Source: Halobacteriales archaeon QH_10_67_13 | GTDB taxonomy: Archaea; Halobacteriota; Halobacteria; Halobacteriales; Haloarculaceae | DNA length: 14,787 nucleotides | Reading direction: 5' to 3' | NCBI GenBank assembly: GCA_003021335.1 | Contig: PXQL01000098.1 | Span: forward strand, 1-14,787 | In this document: piece by piece, positions 5,665 to 11,707 of the stretch | How positions within the stretch are numbered: the first letter of the stretch is position 1 | How the letters are laid out: every line of letters starts with the position of its first letter | Notes under the pieces: model-generated | Database searches by the model: none | Seen by the model: only the letters and a program-made list of their open reading frames with translations | Told to the model about the DNA's origin: nothing | Translations under genes and position numbers: made by a program

Positions 5665-6777
5665 ATGGCGACCGCCGGCCGCTCCGAGACCGACACTTCC
5701 CCGAACGTCGCCGCACGGCTCCGCGAGGCGGGCTTCGTCCGCCTCGCGGCGGCCCCGACCGGCGACGCCGTCGGAGCGGCCGCGCTGCTCGCCCGGGGAC
5801 TCGCGGCCGCCGGCACGCCCTACCAGCTCTCGATCGCCCCGCCCTCGACGGCCGAACGAGCGACCGACGCCGATCTGACCGTCGGCCTCGGCCACGCCGC
5901 CGGCGAGCCCGCGATCGCACTCGACGGCGCGGGACCGGTCAGCCGGCGCGCCGCGGCGATCGCCGAGACGCTCGGCGAGTCCGATCCAGTCCTCGCGGCC
6001 GCCGGGATGATCGCCGCCGGCGAAACCCCCGAGGGGACGGTCGTCGCTCCGGGCGAGGAGAGCGGGCCGTCTCTCGGCGAGTCCCGGCCCGGGGTCGGGA
6101 CGCCGCCGGTATCGCCGGCTGACGGGCTCGCTCACTCGACGCTCGTCCACGCCTTCTTCTCGGGGCGCCCGGAGCGAGCGGCGGAGCTGCACGCCGACGC
6201 CGACGAGCCGGCCGAGGACTCGACGGCTGGCGGCGAGACCGTCGCCTCGCTCGTGGCCCTGACCGTCGCAGAGGAGGCCGAGACGCCGACCGCCGCCGAG
6301 GCAATCGAGCGGTTCCTCTCCCCACGGTCGGGCGGCCCGCTCGGGACCGTCGCCGGCCTCGCCGATGCCCTCGACGCGCTCGCGGAGCCGTCCCCGGGGC
6401 TGGCGGCCGGGCTCGCGCTCGGCTATTCCGACCGGGAACGGATCATCGAGGCCTGGCGGACCGCCGCCAGAGCCGTTCACGAGGCGGTTCGGACCGCCGA
6501 GCTGTCCCGGTACGACGGCCTCGTCGTCGCCGAGCTCGAAACCTCGGCGCCGCTCGCGCCGACGACCCGACTCCTCCGGGAGTACCGATCCCCGGAGCCG
6601 GTCGTCGCCGTGCTCGACGAATCGACGGCGACGGCCGCGACGCCTCCGAAGAGCGGACCGGACCTCGCAGCGGCGACGCAATCGATCGACGGCGCGGCCG
6701 GCACGCCCGACCGCGTCCGACTCGACGATCCGGGCGCCGCTGAGGAGCTCGTCGCGGGGCTCCAGGAGGTGGCCTGA
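5665..6777 (+). CDS. RecJ-like DHH-family protein, apparently catalytically degenerate
   Basis: A 370-residue protein, alanine-rich and acidic, in the position where haloarchaea commonly carry a gene annotated as exonuclease RecJ, between rps15 and pcc1. RecJ/DHH enzymes are Mn2+-dependent 5'-3' single-strand exonucleases. Motif I of the family (DxDxxG) is recognisable only as PTGDAVGAAALL (residues 31-42). The DHH motif that should follow the strand LTVGLGH (71-77) is not present; LDGAGPVS (86-93) occupies that region. A C-terminal part from about 235, including LALGYSDRERIIEAWRTA and a terminal SPEPVVAV segment, resembles the DHHA1-like half. The missing metal ligands suggest a non-nucleolytic paralogue, perhaps a partner protein. 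It starts one base after rps15 and ends one base before pcc1. Family assignment leans partly on gene order. Confidence 0.7.
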   Translation: MATAGRSETDTSPNVAARLREAGFVRLAAAPTGDAVGAAALLARGLAAAGTPYQLSIAPPSTAERATDADLTVGLGHAAGEPAIALDGAGPVSRRAAAIAETLGESDPVLAAAGMIAAGETPEGTVVAPGEESGPSLGESRPGVGTPPVSPADGLAHSTLVHAFFSGRPERAAELHADADEPAEDSTAGGETVASLVALTVAEEAETPTAAEAIERFLSPRSGGPLGTVAGLADALDALAEPSPGLAAGLALGYSDRERIIEAWRTAARAVHEAVRTAELSRYDGLVVAELETSAPLAPTTRLLREYRSPEPVVAVLDESTATAATPPKSGPDLAAATQSIDGAAGTPDRVRLDDPGAAEELVAGLQEVA

Positions 6778-6778
6778 G

Positions 6779-7054
6779 ATGGCCGAGCGACGAACCGCCC
6801 GCATCAAGACGCCCCACTCGCGTGCGGCCGCCCTGGCCGCCGCGGTCCGTCCGGACAACACCGACGACGTTGACACGCGGGCAGTCGATGGCGCGGTCGT
6901 GACCGAGATCACCCGCGAGACGACCGGCAGCCTCGCGACGACCGCCGACGACTACGTCCGCAACCTCCGGGCCGGCGCACGACTGCTCGCCGACGACCCG
7001 CAAGCCCGCACCGACACGACGACCAACACCGATACGACGACAGACGATACATGA
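6779..7054 (+). CDS. pcc1: KEOPS complex subunit Pcc1
   Basis: A 91-residue protein matching Pcc1, the dimerisation subunit of the KEOPS complex, which with Kae1, Bud32 and Cgi121 makes N6-threonylcarbamoyladenosine at position 37 of ANN-decoding tRNAs. The family pattern is visible: an N-terminal strand TARIKTPHSRAAALAAAVRPDN, a second strand TRAVDGAVVTEITRETTGSL, and the helix ATADDYVRNL-like segment TTADDYVRNLRAGARLL. The C-terminus is a Thr/Asp-rich tail with TDTT-type repeats, probably disordered. ATG 6779 sits one base after the preceding stop, and the stop overlaps the rps3ae start by 4 bp (ATGA). The frame is open far upstream, but that part is a shadow of the RecJ-like gene. No other KEOPS gene is in the window. 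Confidence 0.88.
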   Translation: MAERRTARIKTPHSRAAALAAAVRPDNTDDVDTRAVDGAVVTEITRETTGSLATTADDYVRNLRAGARLLADDPQARTDTTTNTDTTTDDT

Positions 7055-7767
7055 GCGACAGATCAGTCTCCCGGCAGAAACGGGAGAAGACGTGGTACGA
7101 CGTACAGGCACCCGAACAGTTCGATCGCGCCCACCTCGGGGAGACGATGGCCGACGAGTCCGAAAAGGTCCTCGGCCGGACCCTCGAGACGACGCTTGGC
7201 GAGCTGCGCGACGACCCCTCGGAGAACAACACGAAACTCACCTTCCGGATCACGGAGGTCGCGACCGACACGGCATACACCGAGTTCATCCGCCACGAGC
7301 TGACCCGTGATTACGTGCGCAGTCTCGTCCGGCGGGGCTCTTCGAAGGTCCAGGCGTACGTGACCGTCACGACCACCGACCGGTACCGCGTGCAGATCCA
7401 GCCGGTCGCGCTCACGACCAAGTCCGCCGACCAGAGTCAAGAGCAGGCGATCCGGCGGACGATGATCGACCGCGTCGAGGCCGCCGCCGAGGACCGCACG
7501 TTTGCGGATCTCGTCGATAGCGTCGTCGAGGGGCGACTCTCCTCTGCGATCTACAACGACGCCAAGACGATCTACCCGCTGCGCCGCGTCGAGATCCAGA
7601 AGCTGACCCTCGAAGCCCGCCCCGCCCGGACAGACGCCATGCCCGACGACGAGAGACCGGACGACGCGGCGATCGAGCGGCGGCTCGCAGCCGCCGCCGA
7701 GTACGCCGACGCGCGGTCACATCTCCTCGAACGGGAGGCGAGGCAAGCTCGGGGGGCTTTAGAGTAG
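7051..7767 (+). CDS. rps3ae: 30S ribosomal protein S3ae (eS1)
   Basis: A small-subunit protein of archaea and eukaryotes located near the mRNA exit channel, 238 residues. The family is clear from the start RQKREKTWYDVQAP, then LRDDPSENNTKLTFRITEV, TRDYVRSLVRRGSSKVQA and the helix RRTMIDRVEAAAEDR, and near the end IYNDAKTIYPLRRVEIQKL. The last 45 residues (after about 193) are charged and alanine-rich, not part of the conserved core. The start ATG overlaps the pcc1 stop. The gene ends three bases before the stop of the convergent CBS/HPF-like gene, with no room for a separate terminator stem. Confidence 0.96.
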   Translation: MSDRSVSRQKREKTWYDVQAPEQFDRAHLGETMADESEKVLGRTLETTLGELRDDPSENNTKLTFRITEVATDTAYTEFIRHELTRDYVRSLVRRGSSKVQAYVTVTTTDRYRVQIQPVALTTKSADQSQEQAIRRTMIDRVEAAAEDRTFADLVDSVVEGRLSSAIYNDAKTIYPLRRVEIQKLTLEARPARTDAMPDDERPDDAAIERRLAAAAEYADARSHLLEREARQARGALE

Positions 7768-7770
7768 GAA

Positions 7771-8913
7771 CTACAGCTCGCCGAGTTTTCGGAGCAGCTG
7801 GCCGCGGTACTCCTCGTCGGCCCGGATCCCCTTGGCCTCGAGAACCCGACGCTCGAGTTTGTCCATCGCGACTCGGAAGGCCTGGCTCGCGCCGTAGCCC
7901 TCGCCGGTGCCGGCGACCTGTCCCTGGGTCGTGCGCAGCCGGATCTGACACTGGATCAGCGGCGTCCCGCGGAGCCGCTCTTTGTGCTCGTGGAATCGGA
8001 CGTGGGCGTGTCGAACACGCATCTTCTGGTATTTCTCGGCGACGCCGGCGATTTCCTCGCGGATCGTCTCCCGAGTGAGCGAGCCAAGCAGCGAGACGTT
8101 CGTCACCTGGACGTCCATCTGCTCGCGCTCAGTGTAGCTGAGCGCCCGCAACACGTCGGTTTTTGTCACCACGCCGACCACCCGTCGGTCCTCACCCTCC
8201 GGCGTGATAACCACGCCGCCGTAGTCGTTTTCGAGCATCGTCTCGACGGCGGTCCGGACTGTTGCCGTCGCCGGGACCGTCTCGACAGGGCTGCTCATCA
8301 CGTCGTACACCGGCATGTCCAGCACCCGATCGGTGTCGCCCGACCGGTCTCCCTGCGTCGGCTTGTCCATCCGGCGGACCACGATGTCGACGATGTCGTA
8401 GGTGGTGACGATCCCGACCAAGCTGTTCTGTTCGTCGACGACCGGGAGCCGGGAGATGCCGTTCTCCCGCAGGAGGCTGATTGCCCGGCCGACGTTGGTG
8501 TCGGTCCCGACGGTCACCACCTCCGCGGTGAGGATATCGCTCACGTCGATCGCGTCTAGGTTCTCGAGAACCGCCTTGAGGATCGCGTTGGCGGTGACGA
8601 TCCCCCACAGGCGGTCGGCCTCGAAGACCGGGGCGATCTTTACCCCACCCTCGACCAGCAGCCGGGCCACCTCGCGGACGTCCGCGGTCCGCTCGACCCG
8701 CGGGGCAGTCCGGGTCAGGCCGGCGGCCTTAGCGTCGTCTTTGACGTGGGATTGAAGTAGTTGGGTCTGGGTGATCACGCCGGCGTACTCGCCGTCCTCG
8801 ACGACGACCAGGCCCTTTGGATTCCTCTGCTCAAACAGCGACCTGATCTTGCCGAGCCGGGTCTCGGCATCGACCTCGACGTACTCGTTGGTTGCGATGT
8901 CGGCGATGTTCAT
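7771..8913 (-). CDS. Four-CBS-domain protein with C-terminal HPF/RaiA-like domain
   Basis: A 380-residue cytosolic protein. Four CBS units can be delimited: about 1-62, 66-118, 123-182 and 201-261, each with the typical GIVT/GVIT strand and following helix. Paired CBS units form Bateman modules that bind adenine nucleotides. Residues 266-362 look like the S30AE fold of ribosome hibernation factors: a strand MDVQVTNVSLLG, a helix RETIREEIAGVAEKYQKM, three strands through FHEHKERLRG and IQCQIRLRT, and the helix YGASQAFRVAMDKLERRVLEAK, which closely resembles HPF proteins. This suggests a factor that binds the 30S subunit under nucleotide control; the sensing role is inference. A weak TATA-like AAGTATTT lies at 8928-8935. 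It converges on rps3ae and lies downstream of the zinc-knuckle gene on the same strand. Confidence 0.88.
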   Translation of the reverse strand: MNIADIATNEYVEVDAETRLGKIRSLFEQRNPKGLVVVEDGEYAGVITQTQLLQSHVKDDAKAAGLTRTAPRVERTADVREVARLLVEGGVKIAPVFEADRLWGIVTANAILKAVLENLDAIDVSDILTAEVVTVGTDTNVGRAISLLRENGISRLPVVDEQNSLVGIVTTYDIVDIVVRRMDKPTQGDRSGDTDRVLDMPVYDVMSSPVETVPATATVRTAVETMLENDYGGVVITPEGEDRRVVGVVTKTDVLRALSYTEREQMDVQVTNVSLLGSLTRETIREEIAGVAEKYQKMRVRHAHVRFHEHKERLRGTPLIQCQIRLRTTQGQVAGTGEGYGASQAFRVAMDKLERRVLEAKGIRADEEYRGQLLRKLGEL

Positions 8914-9000
8914 CAGTAGCTACCCGCAAATACTTGACCGCGGCGAGTAATCAAACTTCGTTTCGGTAGGGACCCGGCGAGTACGAATCCGGTCCGCGGT

Positions 9001-9165
9001 TCACTCCGCGCGGTCGATGTCGAGCTGCTCGCGGAGTCGCTCGCTGGTCTCGTCGTCCGCGAGCTGCTCCATCTGTTCGCGGAAGTGTCGCTCGCAGACG
9101 CCGACACGGATCCCCGACTTCTCGACGACGACATCCGCCTCTGCCTCGCAGTAGTGACACTCCAT
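9001..9165 (-). CDS. Small zinc-knuckle protein, DUF6757-like
   Basis: A 54-residue protein of a kind often missed in haloarchaeal annotation. It starts MECHYCEAEADVVVEKSG, then VGVCERHFREQMEQL. Cys3, Cys6, Cys24 and His27 are spaced as a C-x2-C...C-x2-H zinc site. The C-terminal half is an acidic helix (ADDETSERLREQLDID). I recognise the pattern as DUF6757; no function is known. It lies 63 bp after the PHP gene and 87 bp before the CBS/HPF-like gene on the same strand, so the three may form one transcript. The reading frame was translated by hand from the reverse strand; ATG 9165 is the only start that includes the first cysteine pair. Confidence 0.8.
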   Translation of the reverse strand: MECHYCEAEADVVVEKSGIRVGVCERHFREQMEQLADDETSERLREQLDIDRAE

Positions 9166-9228
9166 ACAAATTCATTAGCGCCGCTCGCATTGAACCCTGC
9201 GACTCCCGAAGTCGTCACACTCGAACAG

Positions 9229-10002
9229 TCACAGGCGTGCCCGGACCGGCCCGAACTGCTCGGCGGTCAGTCCGGCTCGCCCGAGCTGATCGTCGTGGGC
9301 GTCGCTCCCGCCAGTCGCAAGCAGGTCGTGTCGCTCGATCGCTCGCTCGACGGGCGCGGGGTCGACCGATCGGCCGTACGGGTAGTGTCGCTCGACGGCG
9401 TCGAGGTCGGCGGTCAGCTCCAGTGCACTCGCCGGATCGTCGTACCGGAGCGGGTGTGCGAGCCCGACGAGTGCACAGGCGTCTGCCAGCCGCTCCCGCC
9501 CGGCCGAAACGGAGGGGATCTCCCGGGGGACGTAGCAGGGGCCGTCGTCGCCGATCAGCTCGTCGAACGCCCCCCGGTAGTCGTACGGGGCCGAGCTCTC
9601 GGCGATCGCCCGGGCGATGTGCGGGCGGCCCACGCCGGGCTCGTACTCGACGGCGAGTTCGACGTCGAGTCGGTCCTCGACCCGCTCGACGATCCGACGG
9701 GCCCGATCGATCCGGTCGGTCTGGAGTCGATCGATGAGCGCCGTGAGTTCCTCGGTTCGCTCGACGCCGTACCCGAGCAGATCCACCCGCTGGGTCGCCG
9801 TCTCGACGCGGAGTTCGATCCCGTGGACGATCGTCAGCCCCTCGTGCGTCGTTACCGGACCCGACAGCTCCGGGTGCAGCCGATCGTGGTCGGTCACCGC
9901 CACGGTCTCAACGCCAGCCCGCTCCGCGGCGGCCGGGAGCTCCGGCAGGGTGAGCTGGCCGTCCGAGTTGGTCGTGTGCACGTGCAGGTCCGCAACTACC
10001 AT
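9229..10002 (-). CDS. PHP-domain metal-dependent phosphoesterase (TrpH-like)
   Basis: A 257-residue PHP-family hydrolase. The metal ligands are in place: DLHVHTTNSDG (His7, His9, Asp14), VTDHD (Asp38, His39, Asp40), GIEL (Glu63), GRPHIARAI (His128), LAHPLRY (His183) and GGSDAHDD (Asp234, His236), enough for a trinuclear site. Characterised relatives hydrolyse nucleoside 3',5'-bisphosphates or single phosphates on small RNA fragments; the substrate here is not readable. The length is close to the family's 270-290 residues. The start at ATG 10002 puts the first metal motif at the very N-terminus, as is usual. It is divergent from the DUF5789 gene, 93 bp away, and first in line before the zinc-knuckle and CBS/HPF-like genes. 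Confidence 0.92.
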   Translation of the reverse strand: MVVADLHVHTTNSDGQLTLPELPAAAERAGVETVAVTDHDRLHPELSGPVTTHEGLTIVHGIELRVETATQRVDLLGYGVERTEELTALIDRLQTDRIDRARRIVERVEDRLDVELAVEYEPGVGRPHIARAIAESSAPYDYRGAFDELIGDDGPCYVPREIPSVSAGRERLADACALVGLAHPLRYDDPASALELTADLDAVERHYPYGRSVDPAPVERAIERHDLLATGGSDAHDDQLGRAGLTAEQFGPVRARL

Positions 10003-10062
10003 ACGAATCTCTGCGCCCGGGCCGGCTTGAGCGCTCCGATGGATCTCTGATGATCGACCGTG

Positions 10063-10070
10063 ATAGTTAT
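10063..10070 (+). promoter_or_regulatory. TATA-like box of the DUF5789 gene
   Basis: ATAGTTAT is centred about 29 nt before ATG 10096 and would give a transcript with little or no leader. The sequence also reads as TATA-like on the minus strand and might serve the divergent PHP gene. Confidence 0.4.
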
Positions 10071-10084
10071 GTCCCTGGGCGTCT

Positions 10085-10094
10085 CACGATCGTG
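10085..10094. promoter_or_regulatory. Palindrome at the DUF5789 start
   Basis: CACGATCGTG is a perfect 10-bp palindrome ending one base before ATG 10096, covering the expected transcription start. It could be an operator. GATC-centred palindromes are frequent in this genome, so it may be chance. Confidence 0.25.
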
Positions 10095-10095
10095 T

Positions 10096-10377
10096 ATGAA
10101 CGTCGAGGAGATCGGATCGTTCGACGCGTGTACCTTCCCGGCGACAAGCGAGCAGCTCGTCGCCGAGTGCGGCGAGACGGAACTCACGCTGGCAAACGGC
10201 ACCGAGACGATCGCCGACGTACTCGCCTGCCTTCCCGAGCAGGAGTTTGCCTCCGCCGAGGAAGCCCGCCAGGCCGTCTACGGAACCCTCGGGGCCGGCG
10301 CGATCGGCCGCCAGGGGTACAGCGACCGCGATCCGACCTGTCCCGGCGAGACCGGTCACGACCGACTCTCCCTGTGA
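10096..10377 (+). CDS. DUF5789 family protein
   Basis: A 93-residue haloarchaeal protein of unknown function. It follows the family plan: start MNVEEIGSFDACTFPATSEQ, a strand-rich middle LTLANGTETIADVLACLP, and a highly conserved C-terminal block beginning AIGRQGYSDRDPT (69-81), then CPGETGHDRLSL. The family resembles DUF2795, with a helical wHTH-like core, but binding activity is not established. ATG 10096 is chosen over an upstream in-frame ATG at 10060, because relatives start with MxVEExG and the TATA-like box lies 29 nt upstream. It is divergent from the PHP gene, with a degraded ATPase relic after it on the other strand. Confidence 0.82.
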   Translation: MNVEEIGSFDACTFPATSEQLVAECGETELTLANGTETIADVLACLPEQEFASAEEARQAVYGTLGAGAIGRQGYSDRDPTCPGETGHDRLSL

Positions 10378-10389
10378 ACCGCCTCGAGG

Positions 10390-10795
10390 TCAGGTCGTTC
10401 GAGAGAGTTCGTCTCTTCTGATCACGGAACTCGAAGGGTTCCGGAGGACCCCGAGGCGCTCGGCCTGCTCCGCCTGTAGACTCTCCCAGGCGTTTGATCA
10501 CTCCCGATCGAGAAACTCCGGGAGTTCAGTCACCTCTGTCGAATCGAGATCGATCCGATCGAGCGTGTCCGGGTCTCTCGGATCGCTCCCGAACTGGTAT
10601 TCCTCTATATCTGCGGCCAGTTCGGATTCGGTCTCGTGTATGGCTCACGTACAGCTAATCCTCCTCGTTGCGAGCGCCTGCTATGATGAACTGCGAACAG
10701 ACGGTCGTCTTCCCGCTCCCGAGCGGACCGCTTCTTATCTACAACCGATCTCGCAACAGCCCGTCATTGACGAGCCGATCGAAACCCGCGATGCC
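10390..10795 (-). pseudogene. Relic of a KaiC/RAD55-like RecA-superfamily ATPase
   Basis: The reverse strand holds pieces of one broken protein. It begins GIAGFDRLVNDGLLRDRL, hits a TAG (10739-10741), and continues IRSGPLGSGKTTVCSQF, a Walker A motif followed by the Q-F of KaiC-type ATPases. A second TAG falls at 10655-10657, followed by LYVS and HTRDRI. After a frameshift near 10628 the reading goes on ELAADIEEYQFGSDP to EFLDRE and a TGA (10498-10500). A third frame gives AWESLQAEQAERLGVLRN to a stop at 10390. No Walker B is seen, so internal sequence is missing. The N-terminus is cut at the transposon scar. Two stops and at least two frame changes make it clearly non-functional. The exact ancestor is uncertain. 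Confidence 0.7.
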
Positions 10796-10796
10796 G

Positions 10797-10859
10797 GGTG
10801 AGAGTCAACGCGGAAGCCCCACCCTCAACGAAGCGAACGGCGAAGCCGTGAGCGAGTGA
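10797..10859 (+). mobile_element. Right-end relic of an IS1341/IS605-type (TnpB) element
   Basis: The sequence around AACGCGGAAGCCCCACCCTC is one I recognise from the 3' ends of haloarchaeal TnpB elements, where the tnpB C-terminus and the end of the guide (omega) RNA overlap. In frame it encodes ESQRGSPTLNEANGEAVSE then TGA (10857-10859), matching the usual TnpB tail ...GSPTLNE...SE. The rest of tnpB is absent; sequence just upstream belongs to the ATPase relic on the other strand. The scar also truncates the zinc-knuckle protein on its right. Identification is from memory of the family, without a search. Confidence 0.6.
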
Positions 10860-11322
10860 ACGCGGCGTCGGAGCGGTTGAGCGTGCCACACGCCTCACAC
10901 CGGGTGTGCTCGGCGTCCTCGGAGACTAGCCCGGGCTCAACGCCGCTTCCCGCTGTGGCCGCTCCGGCACCGACGGGAAGCGATCGGTCGCTGTACAGGT
11001 ACGCCTGAAACGCCAGGAATCCAAGGAGGTAGGCACCGACCAGCGCCCACGGGTTCATATGCATGGTGTTGTGTGGCATGGTATTTGTGTTTTTGGGAAT
11101 CAATCTCACGACTCGGGCCGCGATTCGCTCGGCCCCCGGCGTATTGTGCTTGACGCCGTGGATTCCCTCGATTGCGCCGCGACGGTCGGCGTAGCCCTGC
11201 CCGAAGTCGGCGATGATATTGCCGTTGCGGTGGCGCGGGCGCCAGCGGTACTCGCTGGCTTCGTCCTCGTCGATTTCGAAGGCCGCGGCGGGCAGACACA
11301 CCGCGGCGCCGAAATACGACAC
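10825..11322 (-). CDS. In-frame fusion of a DUF1508 (YegP-like) domain and a DUF7577-like membrane zinc-knuckle protein, damaged
   Basis: One 165-codon frame joins two genes normally separate. Residues 15-65 are a DUF1508/HVO_2922-type domain: FEIDEDEASEYRWRPRHRNG, NIIADFGQGYADRRGAIEGI. No stop follows; residues 66-81 read through what looks like a former intergenic region. From residue 89 comes MNPWALVGAYLLGFLAFQAYLY, a membrane helix, then a Gly/Ala linker and CEACGTLN (142-149), the first half of a DUF7577-type zinc ribbon. The second CxxC pair is missing: the last residues, RSRLRRSLR, are encoded by the transposon relic. GTG 11301 is an alternative start for the first domain. ATG 11058, with a TATA 25 nt upstream, is probably the original start of the second protein. 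Whether one, two or no products are made is open. Confidence 0.55.
   Translation of the reverse strand: MSYFGAAVCLPAAAFEIDEDEASEYRWRPRHRNGNIIADFGQGYADRRGAIEGIHGVKHNTPGAERIAARVVRLIPKNTNTMPHNTMHMNPWALVGAYLLGFLAFQAYLYSDRSLPVGAGAATAGSGVEPGLVSEDAEHTRCEACGTLNRSDAAFTRSRLRRSLR
11081..11086 (-). promoter_or_regulatory. Internal TATA-like box before ATG 11058
   Basis: On the minus strand AAATAC, in an AT-rich patch (CAAAAACACAAATACC), lies about 25 nt before ATG 11058. This is the leaderless spacing for the membrane/zinc-knuckle part of the fused frame. It supports that part as originally an independent gene. Confidence 0.4.
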
Positions 11323-11349
11323 ATAGCTCGCCGACTGCCGGATCGGGAG

Positions 11350-11607
11350 TCAGATTGTCGGGCCGACCAACGGCAAAACCAGCGAGACTGCCCCCAGGAC
11401 GACACCGGCGCCTCGCTCCCTTGAGGCCGCGTCGCTGATCAACACCAGCCCGATACCGACCGCTCCCGCGATCAGCCCGAGTACGAACACCCAGTAGCCG
11501 TACGCCTCGCCGTTCGAGGAAGCAGTGCCGATCCGGTTGTCGCAGGCTCGCACGAGTAGGTCCGTGTCAGCGTCTGTCAGACGTCTACTGAGGCCGAGCG
11601 GGTGCAT
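11350..11607 (-). CDS. Small membrane protein, unknown function
   Basis: An 85-residue protein I do not assign to a family. A polar N-terminus (MHPLGLSRRLTDADTDLLVR) is followed by two hydrophobic segments, about 38-58 (YWVFVLGLIAGAVGIGLVLI) and 67-84 (GAGVVLGAVSLVLPLVGPTI), joined by a short charged loop DAASRERG. This gives a two-helix membrane protein with a cytoplasmic or extracellular head of about 35 residues. The frame is open far upstream, but that portion lies antisense to the bactofilin-like gene, so ATG 11607 is preferred. It is divergent from the bactofilin-like gene and 27 bp upstream of the fused DUF1508 frame on the same strand. Confidence 0.65.
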   Translation of the reverse strand: MHPLGLSRRLTDADTDLLVRACDNRIGTASSNGEAYGYWVFVLGLIAGAVGIGLVLISDAASRERGAGVVLGAVSLVLPLVGPTI

Positions 11608-11677
11608 AACAGTTGTCGGCGGGGCCTCGCGAGCGGCGACGAGCGGCGTCCGACGGGCGTCAGACGCGTCGTGAGGA

Positions 11678-11684
11678 TTTAATA
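11678..11684 (+). promoter_or_regulatory. TATA box of the bactofilin-like gene
   Basis: TTTAATA is centred 27 nt before GTG 11708, the archaeal spacing for a leaderless transcript starting at the GTG. This supports the GTG as the true start. Confidence 0.6.
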
Positions 11685-11707
11685 CGCAGGGACACCGCTC
11701 GTAGGTT

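Noticed and set aside
9085..10050. A 321-codon plus-strand open frame opposite the zinc-knuckle and PHP genes
   Set aside because: The minus strand carries complete PHP metal motifs and a clear C-x2-C protein. The long plus frame is an artefact of high GC.
10668..10859. A 63-codon plus-strand frame taken as a real small gene
   Set aside because: Its first two thirds are antisense to the ATPase relic. Only the last 19 or so codons are the TnpB tail, so it is a chance join across a deletion scar.
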